A program made the position numbers and the translations under genes. From Actinomadura formosensis NBRC 14204 (lineage in GTDB: Bacteria; Actinomycetota; Actinomycetes; Streptosporangiales; Streptosporangiaceae), in assembly GCF_001552155.1 (NCBI RefSeq), contig NZ_BCQQ01000055.1, forward strand, positions 1 to 41,848: DNA of 41,848 nt, read 5' to 3'. Below the pieces are notes generated by a model. It saw nothing but the letters and a program-made list of their open reading frames with translations, made no database searches and was not told the origin of the DNA. The first letter of the stretch is position 1; each line of letters opens with the position of its first letter. Positions 22,398-30,790 of this stretch are shown piece by piece.

Positions 22398-23092
22398 CAG
22401 ATCACCGCTCCCGCGTTGGGCGACAGGATCTCCCCGACGCAGAACGTCGCCTCCTCAACCAGATAGGCGGAGATGAGCGCGACCTCCTCCGGGGACGTCA
22501 GCCGCGCGGTCGGCAGCGTCTGCAGGAAGGAGGGCCGGCGCCACGGCGAGTCGGACGGCAGCAGCGACGTGTCGGTCGGGCCGGGTGCCACCGCGTTCAC
22601 CCGCACGCCGGACGGTGCCAGCTCCGCCGCCAGCGACCGGACGAGCCCGATCACCGCGCCCTTCGCCGCCGTGTAGTGCGCCTCGGCCTCCCCGCCGCCG
22701 ATGGCCAGGCCGGAGGTGATCGCGACCACGGCGCCCCGCCGGCGTTCCACCATTCCCGGTGTCACGGCCCTGCACACGTTCACCACGCCGCCCAGATGCA
22801 CCCGCAGCATCCGCGTCCAGTCGGACCAGGCGATGTCGGACACCGGGACGATCGTGTAGTGCCCCGCCGCGCACAGCGCCGCCTCGACCGGCCCGAGCTC
22901 CCGCTCGATCCGCCGGACCGCGGCGTGCACCTGCTCCGGGACCGACACGTCCACGCCCACCGCGTGATCGGCGTCCGGCACCGGGCCGAGGTCGAGACCG
23001 GCCGTCCGCCAGCCGCGCCCGGCCAGCTCACGCACTATCGCGGCGCCGATCCCGCCCGCCGCGCCGGCGACGAGGGCGACTCGCCCGCCCAT
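22397..23092 (-). CDS. Short-chain dehydrogenase/reductase
   Basis: 231 residues. NAD(P) loop AGAAGGIG (10-17) after MGGRVALV, CAAG in place of NNAG, catalytic S127 and the intact Y140-x-x-x-K144 in HYTAAK. VNAVAPGPTDT follows, and the C-terminus SPEEVALISAYLVEEATFCVGEIL is typical of 3-oxoacyl reductase-like SDRs. ATG 23092 was chosen because GGGGTGG precedes it and the SDR fold starts there; the longer frame adds 30 non-homologous residues. First gene of a two-gene operon with the catalytically impaired SDR, divergent from PucR, which is a candidate regulator. Substrate unknown. Confidence 0.9.
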   Translation of the reverse strand: MGGRVALVAGAAGGIGAAIVRELAGRGWRTAGLDLGPVPDADHAVGVDVSVPEQVHAAVRRIERELGPVEAALCAAGHYTIVPVSDIAWSDWTRMLRVHLGGVVNVCRAVTPGMVERRRGAVVAITSGLAIGGGEAEAHYTAAKGAVIGLVRSLAAELAPSGVRVNAVAPGPTDTSLLPSDSPWRRPSFLQTLPTARLTSPEEVALISAYLVEEATFCVGEILSPNAGAVI

Positions 23093-23295
23093 CTGACCAC
23101 CCCGAATCGCTCCGAAGCTCCCAGGCAAACCCCGCGTAACCCGAGGTGACAAGGGGGCGGGTGATTTGTTGGCCGATCGCACCGCGCCGCGCCCGGGCGG
23201 TTGTGCCCTTCTCCAACGTACGGTTCTGCCAAAACACGGTCACGGCCCCGGGGCATCCCCGCGCCGGGGTGTGGCCGGGGTGAGAGGCTGAGGCT

Positions 23296-24336
23296 GTGAC
23301 CAGCGAGCCCGCGCCGCCGCACCTCACCGTCCGGCAGTTCATCGAGGTGCCGCGCTTCCGGTTGCGGCTGGTCGCGGGCGAGCGGGGCCTCGACCGGCAG
23401 GTCCGCTGGGCGCACTCCACCGAACTGCTCGACCCCGGCCCCTACCTGCGCGGCTACGAGATCGTCCTGACGGTCGGCGCGTCGCTGCGGGATCCGGGCG
23501 CGTGCGCCGCGTTCGCCGAGTCGGTGCGGGCCGGCCGGGCGAGCGCGATCGGCTTCGGCGTCGGGGACGTGGCCGCCGAGGTGCCGGAGGCGCTGCGGGA
23601 ATCCTGCGACCGGCTCGGCCTGCCGCTGCTGGAGGTGCCGCCCGAGGTGCCGTTCCTCGGCTTCACCGAGTGGTTCGCCGAGCGGGTCGCGTTCACCCGC
23701 GACGAACGGCACGAACGGGAGGAGACCGGGCGCCTGCTGCGCATGATCCGGCAGGGCCTCGCGTCCGCCGAGGTGCTCCGCGAGCGGATCGACGACGCCG
23801 GGCTCGACCCCGAGTCGCTGCTGGTGATCGCGATGGACGCCGGCGATGAGGAACTGCCGGGCATCCTCGGCCTGGACGGCGACACAGCGCTCCTCATCAC
23901 CAACGACGCGCACGCCTGGACCGAGCCCGCCGGCGTCGGCAGCCCCGGTCCTCTCGGCCACCTGCCGGTCTCCCTCAACGAGAGCCTTGCCGCGCTGGAC
24001 GCCGCGCGCCGTGCCGGCGGCGTCGTGCACGCCTCCGACCTCGCCACCTTCCAGGCGCTGCTCGGCCGCCTCGACCAGGAACAGCTGGCCCCGTTCGTCG
24101 AGCAGATCGCCCGCCCGCTGAACGAGTACGACAACGTGCACGGCACCCGCCTGGTCGAGACGCTCCGCACCTTCCTCGACATGGGCGGTGCCGTGGGCGC
24201 GACGTCCCGCGCCCTGTTCCTGCACCCGAACACCCTCCGCCACCGGCTGGCCCGCATCGAGTCCCTGACCGGCAAGGACCCGCTCAGCTTCGAGGACCGG
24301 GTGGCCCTGGCGATCGCGGTATGGGCGGCCCGCTGA
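23296..24336 (+). CDS. PucR-family transcriptional regulator
   Basis: 346 residues. The N-terminal purine-catabolism regulator domain (about 10-130) includes LTVRQFIEVPRFRLRLVAGE, VRWAHSTELLDPGPYLRGYEIVLTVG and LGLPLLEVPPEVPFLGFTEW. The C-terminus carries the PucR HTH: LVETLRTFLDMGGAVGATSR with LFLHPNTLRHRLARIESLTG. Members sense catabolites and activate neighbouring catabolic genes. Its GTG faces away from the SDR pair across 203 bases containing the CGTACG palindrome, so control of that operon is likely. The spacing of GAGAGGCTGAGG before the GTG is tight. Confidence 0.9.
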   Translation: MTSEPAPPHLTVRQFIEVPRFRLRLVAGERGLDRQVRWAHSTELLDPGPYLRGYEIVLTVGASLRDPGACAAFAESVRAGRASAIGFGVGDVAAEVPEALRESCDRLGLPLLEVPPEVPFLGFTEWFAERVAFTRDERHEREETGRLLRMIRQGLASAEVLRERIDDAGLDPESLLVIAMDAGDEELPGILGLDGDTALLITNDAHAWTEPAGVGSPGPLGHLPVSLNESLAALDAARRAGGVVHASDLATFQALLGRLDQEQLAPFVEQIARPLNEYDNVHGTRLVETLRTFLDMGGAVGATSRALFLHPNTLRHRLARIESLTGKDPLSFEDRVALAIAVWAAR

Positions 24337-24581
24337 CCCGCGTCGCCCCGGCTTCCGCCGGCCCGGTTTTCCGGACGGACGAAACTGATGCCGGAAATGA
24401 GATAATTGTCGCGAATGACGGCCGGTTGGCCGGCGCTTTAATCGATGCCCTGAATGGTAAGGCGGACAGGGCCGAATTTCGGGTTTCTGGTCACTCCTGG
24501 TCACTCCGGGAGGGGTGGGTCTAGGTTTGCAGGACGCATGCCGAGATACGGCGCCGGACTCCCGGAAGGAGCGCCCGACCG
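24337..24581 (+). other. AT-richer intergenic stretch with a tandem 10-bp repeat and promoter
   Basis: No convincing gene. A 67-codon frame (24321-24524) overlaps the PucR end and has no ribosome site. Base composition is clearly less GC-rich between about 24380 and 24490. TGGTCACTCC occurs twice head to tail (24488-24507). The second copy supplies a -35-like TGGTCA, 18 bases before TAGGTT (24522-24527), a plausible promoter for the methyltransferase. Confidence 0.4.
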
Positions 24582-25394
24582 ATGACGAACACCGCTGAAG
24601 GCCCGGAGCAAGGGGCGGAAGTAAAGATCAATACGGACGTTCCGCAGTCGGCGCGGATCTGGAACTACTGGCTCGGCGGGACCGACAACTACGAGGTCGA
24701 CCGGGTGGCCGGCGATGAGTATGTCGCGCTGTACCCCGGAATCGTGGAGATTGCTCGGGAAGGCCGCTACTTCATGGACCGCGCGATCCGCCATCTGGCG
24801 CTCGAACGCGGAATCCGCCAGTTCATGGACTGCGGGACCGGGCTCCCGACCGTCGACAACACCCACGAGATGGCCCAGCGCGCCGCCCCCGGCGCGCGGG
24901 TCGTCTACGTCGACAACGACCCGCTCGTCCTCGCGCACGCCCGCGCGCTGATGACGGGCACCCCCGCGGGCGGGACGGCCTACATCGGCGCCGACCTGCA
25001 CGACCCCAAATCGATCATGGACGGGGCGTCGGAGGTCCTCGACCTGTCGCAGCCGGTCGGGCTGATGCTGATCGCGGTCATGGGGCACATCGTGGACCCC
25101 GACGAGGCGCTCGGCGTCGTCCGCGGGCTGATGGAGCCGCTGGCGTCGGGCAGCTACCTCGTCCTGCACGACTCCACCGACGCCAATGAGGCGTTCAACG
25201 CGGCGCAGCGCGCGTACGACGCGACGGGCGCCATCCCGTTCCGGCTGCGCAGCCCCGAGTTCATCCGCGGCTACTTCGACGACCTGGAGATCGAGGAGCC
25301 CGGGATCGTGACGGGCGGCGCGTGGCGCCCCGAGGTGGACTCGATCGACGTCGAAGATCTTCCGACGCTGTGCGGGGTGGCGCGCAAACCCTGA
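24582..25394 (+). CDS. PF04672-type (Methyltransf_19) SAM methyltransferase
   Basis: 270 residues. Opens with the family signature QSARIWNYWLGGTDNYEVDR, then REGRYFMDRAIRHLALERGI, and the SAM site MDCGTGLPTVDNTHEMAQ (about 82-99) with VVYVDNDPLVLAHARALM. The GTGLPT loop replaces the usual GxGxG. This actinomycete-specific family (old DUF574) is large; substrates are mostly unknown. ATG 24582 follows GGAAGGAGCG. It is commonly found beside XRE-DUF5753 regulators, as here, 116 bases upstream of one. Confidence 0.92.
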   Translation: MTNTAEGPEQGAEVKINTDVPQSARIWNYWLGGTDNYEVDRVAGDEYVALYPGIVEIAREGRYFMDRAIRHLALERGIRQFMDCGTGLPTVDNTHEMAQRAAPGARVVYVDNDPLVLAHARALMTGTPAGGTAYIGADLHDPKSIMDGASEVLDLSQPVGLMLIAVMGHIVDPDEALGVVRGLMEPLASGSYLVLHDSTDANEAFNAAQRAYDATGAIPFRLRSPEFIRGYFDDLEIEEPGIVTGGAWRPEVDSIDVEDLPTLCGVARKP

Positions 25395-25510
25395 CGCGGA
25401 AGTAAGGTAGCGCACCGTCTCCTCCTCAGCGCAGCGCGTGAAGATATAGTGAAATCGGTCGTTATCTCACGCCGATCCCTTCCACGCCGATCCCTCGACG
25501 AGGAGTCCCG

Positions 25511-26392
25511 TTGGCCTCCGTCACGATCACCGGCAGCAGGCAGTCGACACGCGCGCACGGGGACCCGCTCGTCCCCCGGATGCTGCTGGGCAGGCGGCTC
25601 CGCGAACTGCGCGAACGGCGCGGGCTCTCCCGGCGGGAGGCGGCCCGCACGATCGGCGGATCGGCGTCCAAGATCACCCGGCTGGAACTGGGCCGCTCCG
25701 CGAGCAGGCCGCGCGACATAGCCGCGCTGCTGACCCGCTACGGCGCCGACGACGAGCGCACGACCCTCCTCGCCCTCGCCGAGCAGACGGCCACGCGCGC
25801 CTGGTGGCACGACGACGGCGACATCGTCCCCGCCTGGGTGCGTCCCTACCTGAGCGCCGAGCAGGCGGCCAAGCTGGTCCGCACGTTCGAGGCCCAGTTC
25901 GTGCCCGGCCTGCTGCAGACCGAGGCCTACGCCCGCGCGCTGATCCGCCGCGTCAACCCCGAGCCGCAGGTCGAGCGGCGGGTGGAGTTCCGGATGCGGC
26001 GCCAGCGGGTGCTGCGCCGCCGGCCGCGTCCGCTCAACCTGTGGGTCGTGCTGGACGAGCAGGCGCTGTGGCGTCCCATCGGCGGCGCGGAGACGATGCG
26101 CGGCCAGATCCGGCACATCATCGAGCTGTGCGGGCGGCCGAACGTCACCGTCCAGATCGCGCCGTTCGGGATCTGCGGGCGGGCCGCGGGGGACGGGCCG
26201 CTCACCCTCATCCGGTTTCCGCAGCAGGGCCTGCCCGACATGGTGTACCTAGAACGCGCCAACGGCGCCGTCTACCCGGGGCGGCGCGCGGAGATCGAAT
26301 GGCACTGGCATGTGTTCAACACACTGGTCACCGAGGCCGCGCCGCCCGAGCGCACCCCGCGGATCCTTGCCGGAATGCTTACCACCTACTGA
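25511..26392 (+). CDS. XRE-family regulator with DUF5753 domain
   Basis: 293 residues: N-terminal HTH (about 26-80; LGRRLRELRERRGLSRREAA, GGSASKITRLELG) and a C-terminal DUF5753 domain (about 100-285) containing FEAQFVPGLLQTEAYARALI, WVVLDEQALWRPIGG, TVQIAPF and MVYLERANGAVYPGR. Such proteins regulate development or antibiotic genes in actinomycetes and often pair with a DUF397 protein, which is absent here. TTG 25511 is chosen for GAGGAG at good spacing. Promoter-like TAAGGT and TATAGT motifs lie in the 116-base gap. Confidence 0.9.
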   Translation: MASVTITGSRQSTRAHGDPLVPRMLLGRRLRELRERRGLSRREAARTIGGSASKITRLELGRSASRPRDIAALLTRYGADDERTTLLALAEQTATRAWWHDDGDIVPAWVRPYLSAEQAAKLVRTFEAQFVPGLLQTEAYARALIRRVNPEPQVERRVEFRMRRQRVLRRRPRPLNLWVVLDEQALWRPIGGAETMRGQIRHIIELCGRPNVTVQIAPFGICGRAAGDGPLTLIRFPQQGLPDMVYLERANGAVYPGRRAEIEWHWHVFNTLVTEAAPPERTPRILAGMLTTY

Positions 26393-26501
26393 CCCTGACC
26401 CGTCCGCACCGGCCCGGAACCGGTCCATGATCAGAACCGGGGAAATGTGCCGGCCGGCGGTGCTCGCCGGCCGTGTCGATCACGCATTCCCAGCTGACCA
26501 C

Positions 26502-26521
26502 TTCCGGCCTATCTTCCGGAA
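26502..26521. promoter_or_regulatory. TTCCGG-N8-CCGGAA dyad upstream of the hopanoid operon
   Basis: Perfect six-base arms (26502-26507, 26516-26521) around CCTATCTT, the centre of which resembles a -10 box. It lies 140 bases before hpnC in a 270-base gene-free gap that otherwise shows only the promoter described separately. Confidence 0.35.
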
Positions 26522-26590
26522 CAGCGGATTCTTGGGAGGTTTCTCGCGGCGGTTCGGGGACGTACGCCACAGGGGCCTCATGATGGCCAT

Positions 26591-26615
26591 GTTTACCGGG
26601 CGGGCGCCCGGTTAT
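26591..26615 (+). promoter_or_regulatory. Possible SigB-type promoter for the hopanoid operon
   Basis: GTTT (26591-26594), 15 bases, then GGTTAT (26610-26615) differs from GNNT-N14-16-GGGTAY at one position. A short hairpin, ACCGGGC/GCCCGGT, overlaps the spacer and -10. A start near 26622 would give about a 40-base leader to the hpnC ATG. Spacing and -35 are identical to the site before the GvpZ-like pair. Confidence 0.4.
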
Positions 26616-26662
26616 CGGGCATCAATGAACGTCCCGCGCCGCCGCCGCCTCGAAGGAACGCC

Positions 26663-27520
26663 ATGTCCGTCAGCGAGCGTTTGTGGAACGAGACCGAGGA
26701 ACGCCGCACCCGGATCGAACTGCAGGCCCGGGAGAACTTCCCGGTGGCCACCCGGCTGCTCCCCGTGCGCCACCGCGAGCACCTGCTGAACGTGTACGGC
26801 TATGCCCGGCTGGTCGACGACATCGGGGACGAGGCGCCGCCGGGGGACCGCGCCGACCTGCTCGACCTGGTCGAACGCGACCTCGACCGGGTGTACGCGA
26901 GCACCCGCCCGGAACTGCCCGTCATGCGCGACCTGGCGCGCACCATCGACGCGTGCCGCATCCCGGCGGAGCCGTTCCGCCGCCTGCTGGAGGCGAACCG
27001 CCGCGACCAGGAGGTCACCCGGTACGCGACCTTCGACGACCTGGTCGAGTACTGCGCGTACTCCGCCGACCCGGTCGGGCACATCGTCCTGCACGTGTTC
27101 GGCGCCGCCACCCCCGACCGGTTCCGGCTGTCGGACAAGGTGTGCACCGCCCTGCAGATCATCGAGCACTGCCAGGACGTCGGCGAGGACCACCGCAACG
27201 GGCGCGTCTACCTGCCGGGCGACGACCTGCGGCGGTTCGGCTGCACCGAGGACGACCTGACCGCCGCGGCCACCCCCACCCGGCTGCGCGGCGTCGTGGC
27301 CCTCCAGGCCGGGCGCGCGGGCCGGCTGCTGGACGAGGGCGCCGCGCTCACCGCAAGCCTCCGGGGTTTCGCCCGGGTCGCCGTCGCCGGATACATCGCG
27401 GGTGGCCGCAGCGCCCTCGCCGCCCTGGAGCGCGGCGCCTACGACGTCCTCGGGAGCCCGTCACGTCCGAGGAAGGCGCGGCTGCTGGCCGAGTGGTCGC
27501 GGACACTGGGAAGGAGATGA
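26663..27520 (+). CDS. hpnC: Hydroxysqualene synthase HpnC
   Basis: 285-residue trans-isoprenyl diphosphate synthase-like protein. HpnC converts presqualene diphosphate to hydroxysqualene in the bacterial three-step squalene route. Opening ARENFPVATRLLPVRHREHL is typical; the first Asp-rich site is DDIGDE (52-57), the second is EHCQDVGED followed by GRVYLP. The order hpnC-hpnD-hpnE separates it from one-step squalene synthases and from phytoene synthase. ATG 26663 follows GAAGGAACGCC. First gene of the operon. Confidence 0.92.
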   Translation: MSVSERLWNETEERRTRIELQARENFPVATRLLPVRHREHLLNVYGYARLVDDIGDEAPPGDRADLLDLVERDLDRVYASTRPELPVMRDLARTIDACRIPAEPFRRLLEANRRDQEVTRYATFDDLVEYCAYSADPVGHIVLHVFGAATPDRFRLSDKVCTALQIIEHCQDVGEDHRNGRVYLPGDDLRRFGCTEDDLTAAATPTRLRGVVALQAGRAGRLLDEGAALTASLRGFARVAVAGYIAGGRSALAALERGAYDVLGSPSRPRKARLLAEWSRTLGRR

Positions 27521-27529
27521 GCAGTCCAG

Positions 27530-28390
27530 ATGGACGCACTCGGCGCCTACGGGCACTGTGAGAACGTCGTCCGTTCGCAGGCGCGCAACTTCTCGTACGG
27601 GATCCGGCTGCTTCCCGCGCCCAAGCGGCGTGCGCTCAGCGCCGTCTACGCGTTCGCCCGCCGCATCGACGACATCGGCGACGACCACGGCGCGCCGCCC
27701 GCCGGCCGGCTGGCGAGGCTGGCGGACGAGCGCGAACGCCTCGCCGACGCCGGCGCCCACCCGGCCGACCCGGTGCTCGTCGCGCTGTCGGACGCCGCGC
27801 GCCGCTTCCCGATCCCGCTGGAGGCGTTCGGCGAGCTGATCGACGGGTGCGAGGCCGACGTCCGCGGCGCGGCCTACGACACCTTCGACGACCTGCTCTG
27901 GTACTGCCGGTGCGTCGCCGGTGCCGTCGGCCGGCTGTCGTTAGGCGTGTTCGGCACGTCCGACCCGGAGACGGCCGTCCCCCGCGCGGACGCCCTCGGC
28001 GTCGCGCTGCAGCTGACGAACATCCTGCGGGACGTGCGGGAGGACGGGCTGAGCGGCCGCGTCTACCTGCCCGCCAAGGACCTCGCCCGGTTCGGGTGCA
28101 CGCTGGGCCGGGACGGGGCGGGCCGGCTGACCGACGACCCCGGGCGGCTGGCGGGGCTCGTCCGGTTCGAGGCGGACCGCGCGGACGAATGGTACGAGAC
28201 CGGGCTCGAACTGCTGCCCATGCTGGACCGGCGCAGCGCCGCGTGCGCGGGGGCCATGGCGGGCATCTACCGGCGTCTGCTGAAACGCATCAGGGCCGAC
28301 CCGCCGGCCGCGCTCGCCACCCGCACCTCCCTGCCGGTCTGGGAGAAGGCCGCCGTGTCGGCGATGGCGCTGGCGGGGGTCCACCGATGA
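27530..28390 (+). CDS. hpnD: Presqualene diphosphate synthase HpnD
   Basis: 286 residues. Condenses two farnesyl diphosphates to presqualene diphosphate. NFSYGIRLLPAPKRRALSAVYAFARRIDDIGDD holds the first aspartate-rich motif (47-52); LQLTNILRDVREDGLSGRVYLP holds the second. Wording is closer to phytoene/presqualene synthases than HpnC, as expected for HpnD. Its ribosome site GGAAGGAG lies inside the end of hpnC, ten bases between stop and start. The stop overlaps hpnE as ATGA. Confidence 0.93.
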   Translation: MDALGAYGHCENVVRSQARNFSYGIRLLPAPKRRALSAVYAFARRIDDIGDDHGAPPAGRLARLADERERLADAGAHPADPVLVALSDAARRFPIPLEAFGELIDGCEADVRGAAYDTFDDLLWYCRCVAGAVGRLSLGVFGTSDPETAVPRADALGVALQLTNILRDVREDGLSGRVYLPAKDLARFGCTLGRDGAGRLTDDPGRLAGLVRFEADRADEWYETGLELLPMLDRRSAACAGAMAGIYRRLLKRIRADPPAALATRTSLPVWEKAAVSAMALAGVHR

Positions 28391-29748
28391 GCGGCGCCGC
28401 CGGCCCCTCCGGGGACGTCGCCATCGTCGGCGGCGGTCTCGCCGGGATCACGACCGCGCTGGCGCTCCAGGAGACGGGGGTGCGGGCGACGATCTACGAG
28501 GCGCGGCCCCGGCTCGGCGGCGCCACCCACTCCTTCAGCCGCGGCGGGCTGACGGTCGACAACGGGCAGCACATCTTCCTGAAGTGCTGCGCGGCGTACC
28601 GGGGGCTGCTGGCCCGGCTGGGCGCGCTGGACCGGGTCCGCGTCCAGGACCGCTTCGACGTCCGCGTCCTCACCCCGGACGGCCCCGGCGGGCGGCTGCG
28701 CCGCGCGGGCGCCCCGGGGCCGCTGCACCTGCTGCCCGCACTCGCGGGCTACCGGCTGCTCTCGCCCGCCGACCGGTTGCGCGCCGTCCGCGCGTCGCTG
28801 GCGCTCGACCGGCTCGACCCGGACGACCCGGCGCTCGACGGCCGCACCATGGGCGGCTGGCTCGCCGGCCGCGGCCAGCGGCGGCAGGCCCGGGACGCGC
28901 TCTGGGACCTGTTCGTCACGGCCGCGCTCAACATCCGGCTGGACGACGCCGCGCTCGGCCCCGCGGCGATGGTCTGCCAGATCGCGCTGCTTCGCCGCCC
29001 GGACGCCGCCGACATCGGCGTGCCCGCGATCCCGCTCGGCGACCTGCACGGCACCCTCGCCGCGGCGAGGATCGAGCGGGCCGGCGGGCGGATCGAGCTG
29101 GGCGCGAAGGTGACGGCGATCGACGCGGGGCCGAAGCTCGTCGTGAACGGCTCCCCGGTGGCCGCGGACGCCGTCGTGGTCGCGGTCCCGCACCGGGCGG
29201 CGTCGTCGCTCGTCCCAGCGGAGGCGTCCCCCGGCCGGGCGTCATGGGACGGTCTCGGCTCCAGCCCCATCGTCAACATCCATGTCGTCTATGACCGGCC
29301 TGTCCTGGACGAGCCGTTCGTCGCGGCGATCGGCTCGCCCGTCCAGTGGGTGTTCGACCGCACGCGGGTGAGCGGCCTGACCGGCGGCGGCCAGTATCTC
29401 GCGGTCTCGGTCTCGGCGGCCGACCGCTGGATCGACACGCCCACCGCCGAACTGCGCGCGGTGTACCTCGCCGCGCTGGAGCGGCTGTTCCCGGCCGCCC
29501 GCCGGGCCCGCGTCACCGACTTCTTCGTGACGCGGGAACGGCACGCCACATTCCGTCAGAGCCCCGGCAGCGGCGCGCTGCGCCCCGCGTCCGCGACCCG
29601 GCTGCCATGGCTCTTCCTCGCCGGCGCGTGGACGGACACGGGCTGGCCCGACACGATGGAGGGAGCCGTGCGCAGCGGCCTCACCGCCGCCCGCCTCGTC
29701 CGGCGGCACCTGCGGGAGAAGACCACGGACGAGGTGAGCGGCCGATGA
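28387..29748 (+). CDS. hpnE: Hydroxysqualene dehydroxylase HpnE
   Basis: 453-residue FAD amine-oxidase-like protein that reduces hydroxysqualene to squalene. FAD site VAIVGGGLAGITTALALQ (about 11-28), then the conserved YEARPRLGGATHSF and VDNGQHIFLKCCAAY, characteristic of HpnE rather than phytoene desaturases. The C-terminal FAD motif is FLAGAWTDTGWPDTMEGAVRSG. It starts in the ATGA overlap with hpnD and ends in another ATGA overlap, so translation is coupled. Length is normal. Confidence 0.92.
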   Translation: MSGAAGPSGDVAIVGGGLAGITTALALQETGVRATIYEARPRLGGATHSFSRGGLTVDNGQHIFLKCCAAYRGLLARLGALDRVRVQDRFDVRVLTPDGPGGRLRRAGAPGPLHLLPALAGYRLLSPADRLRAVRASLALDRLDPDDPALDGRTMGGWLAGRGQRRQARDALWDLFVTAALNIRLDDAALGPAAMVCQIALLRRPDAADIGVPAIPLGDLHGTLAAARIERAGGRIELGAKVTAIDAGPKLVVNGSPVAADAVVVAVPHRAASSLVPAEASPGRASWDGLGSSPIVNIHVVYDRPVLDEPFVAAIGSPVQWVFDRTRVSGLTGGGQYLAVSVSAADRWIDTPTAELRAVYLAALERLFPAARRARVTDFFVTRERHATFRQSPGSGALRPASATRLPWLFLAGAWTDTGWPDTMEGAVRSGLTAARLVRRHLREKTTDEVSGR

Positions 29749-30755
29749 CCACCGTCCCGACCCCGATCACCGACGGGCGCGTGCTCGTCGACCAGGCGAT
29801 GCGGACCTCGGCCGACCGGCTCGACCCGTGGACCCGCCGCGTCGTCGCCTACCACCTCGGCTGGACCGACGAGAACGGCCGCCCGGCCCAGGCGGGCGGC
29901 AAGGCGCTGCGTCCCGCGCTGGCGCTGCTGTCCGCGCGGGCCGCCGGGGCGCCCTGCGAGACGGCGCTGCCCGGCGCGGTCGCCGTCGAGTTCGTGCACG
30001 CGTTCTCGCTGCTGCACGACGACATCATGGACGGCGACCGGACCCGCCGGCACCGTCCCGCCGCGTGGACGGTGTTCGGCCCGTCCGCCGCGATCCTCGG
30101 CGGTGACGCGCTGCTCGCGCTGGCCGAGGAACTGCTGCTCGACCAGCACTCGCGGGGCGCGCACTGGGCGGCGCGCGCCCTGGCCGCCGCCACCCAGCGG
30201 CTCATCTCGGGGCAGGCGCTCGACCTCGGGTTCGAGCAGCGCGACGACGTGTCGCTGGAGGAGTGCCTCACCATGGCCGCCGACAAGACGGGCGCGCTGA
30301 TCGCCTGCGCCTGCTCGATCGGCGCGATGCTCGGCGAGGGGCCGACCCGGCTCGTCACCGACCTGACCGGGTTCGGCGCCGAGATGGGCCTCGCGTTCCA
30401 GCTCGTGGACGACCTTCTCGGCATCTGGGGCAGGCCGGAGACGACCGGCAAGCCCGTCCTGTCCGATCTGCGGGCCCGGAAGAAGTCGCTGCCGGTGGTG
30501 TACGCGCTGAACGCCGGCACGCCTGACTCCGCGCGCCTCGCCGACCTGTACGGCCGGGCGGAGCAGCCGTCCGAGGACGTCCTGCGGGAGATGGCGCGGC
30601 TGGTCGAGGCGGCCGGCGGACGGGACTGGGCCGCGGCCGAGGCCGACCGCCGCATCGCGTCCGCCGAGCGCCACCTCGACCACTCCGGGATGGACGACCG
30701 GGTCGCCGCCGAGTTCCGCGACATCGCCCTCTTCGTCACCTCCCGGGACCACTGA
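29745..30755 (+). CDS. Polyprenyl (farnesyl/geranylgeranyl-type) diphosphate synthase
   Basis: 336 residues. GGKALRPALALL binds the homoallylic diphosphate. The first aspartate-rich motif is LLHDDIMDGD, the second QLVDDLLGIWG. DDIMD with the surrounding FSLL suggests a C15-C20 chain-length product; in this operon supply of farnesyl diphosphate to HpnD is the natural role (inference). Overlaps the hpnE stop by four bases. The next gene starts 35 bases later after GAAGGAGAGCGCC. Confidence 0.9.
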   Translation: MTTVPTPITDGRVLVDQAMRTSADRLDPWTRRVVAYHLGWTDENGRPAQAGGKALRPALALLSARAAGAPCETALPGAVAVEFVHAFSLLHDDIMDGDRTRRHRPAAWTVFGPSAAILGGDALLALAEELLLDQHSRGAHWAARALAAATQRLISGQALDLGFEQRDDVSLEECLTMAADKTGALIACACSIGAMLGEGPTRLVTDLTGFGAEMGLAFQLVDDLLGIWGRPETTGKPVLSDLRARKKSLPVVYALNAGTPDSARLADLYGRAEQPSEDVLREMARLVEAAGGRDWAAAEADRRIASAERHLDHSGMDDRVAAEFRDIALFVTSRDH

Positions 30756-30790
30756 CCGGTCCCGGCACCGCGCGAGAAGGAGAGCGCCGA

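Noticed and set aside
24321..24524. 67-codon ORF after PucR
   Set aside because: It overlaps the PucR end in another frame, has no ribosome site, and lies in an AT-richer spacer; kept only as a remark.
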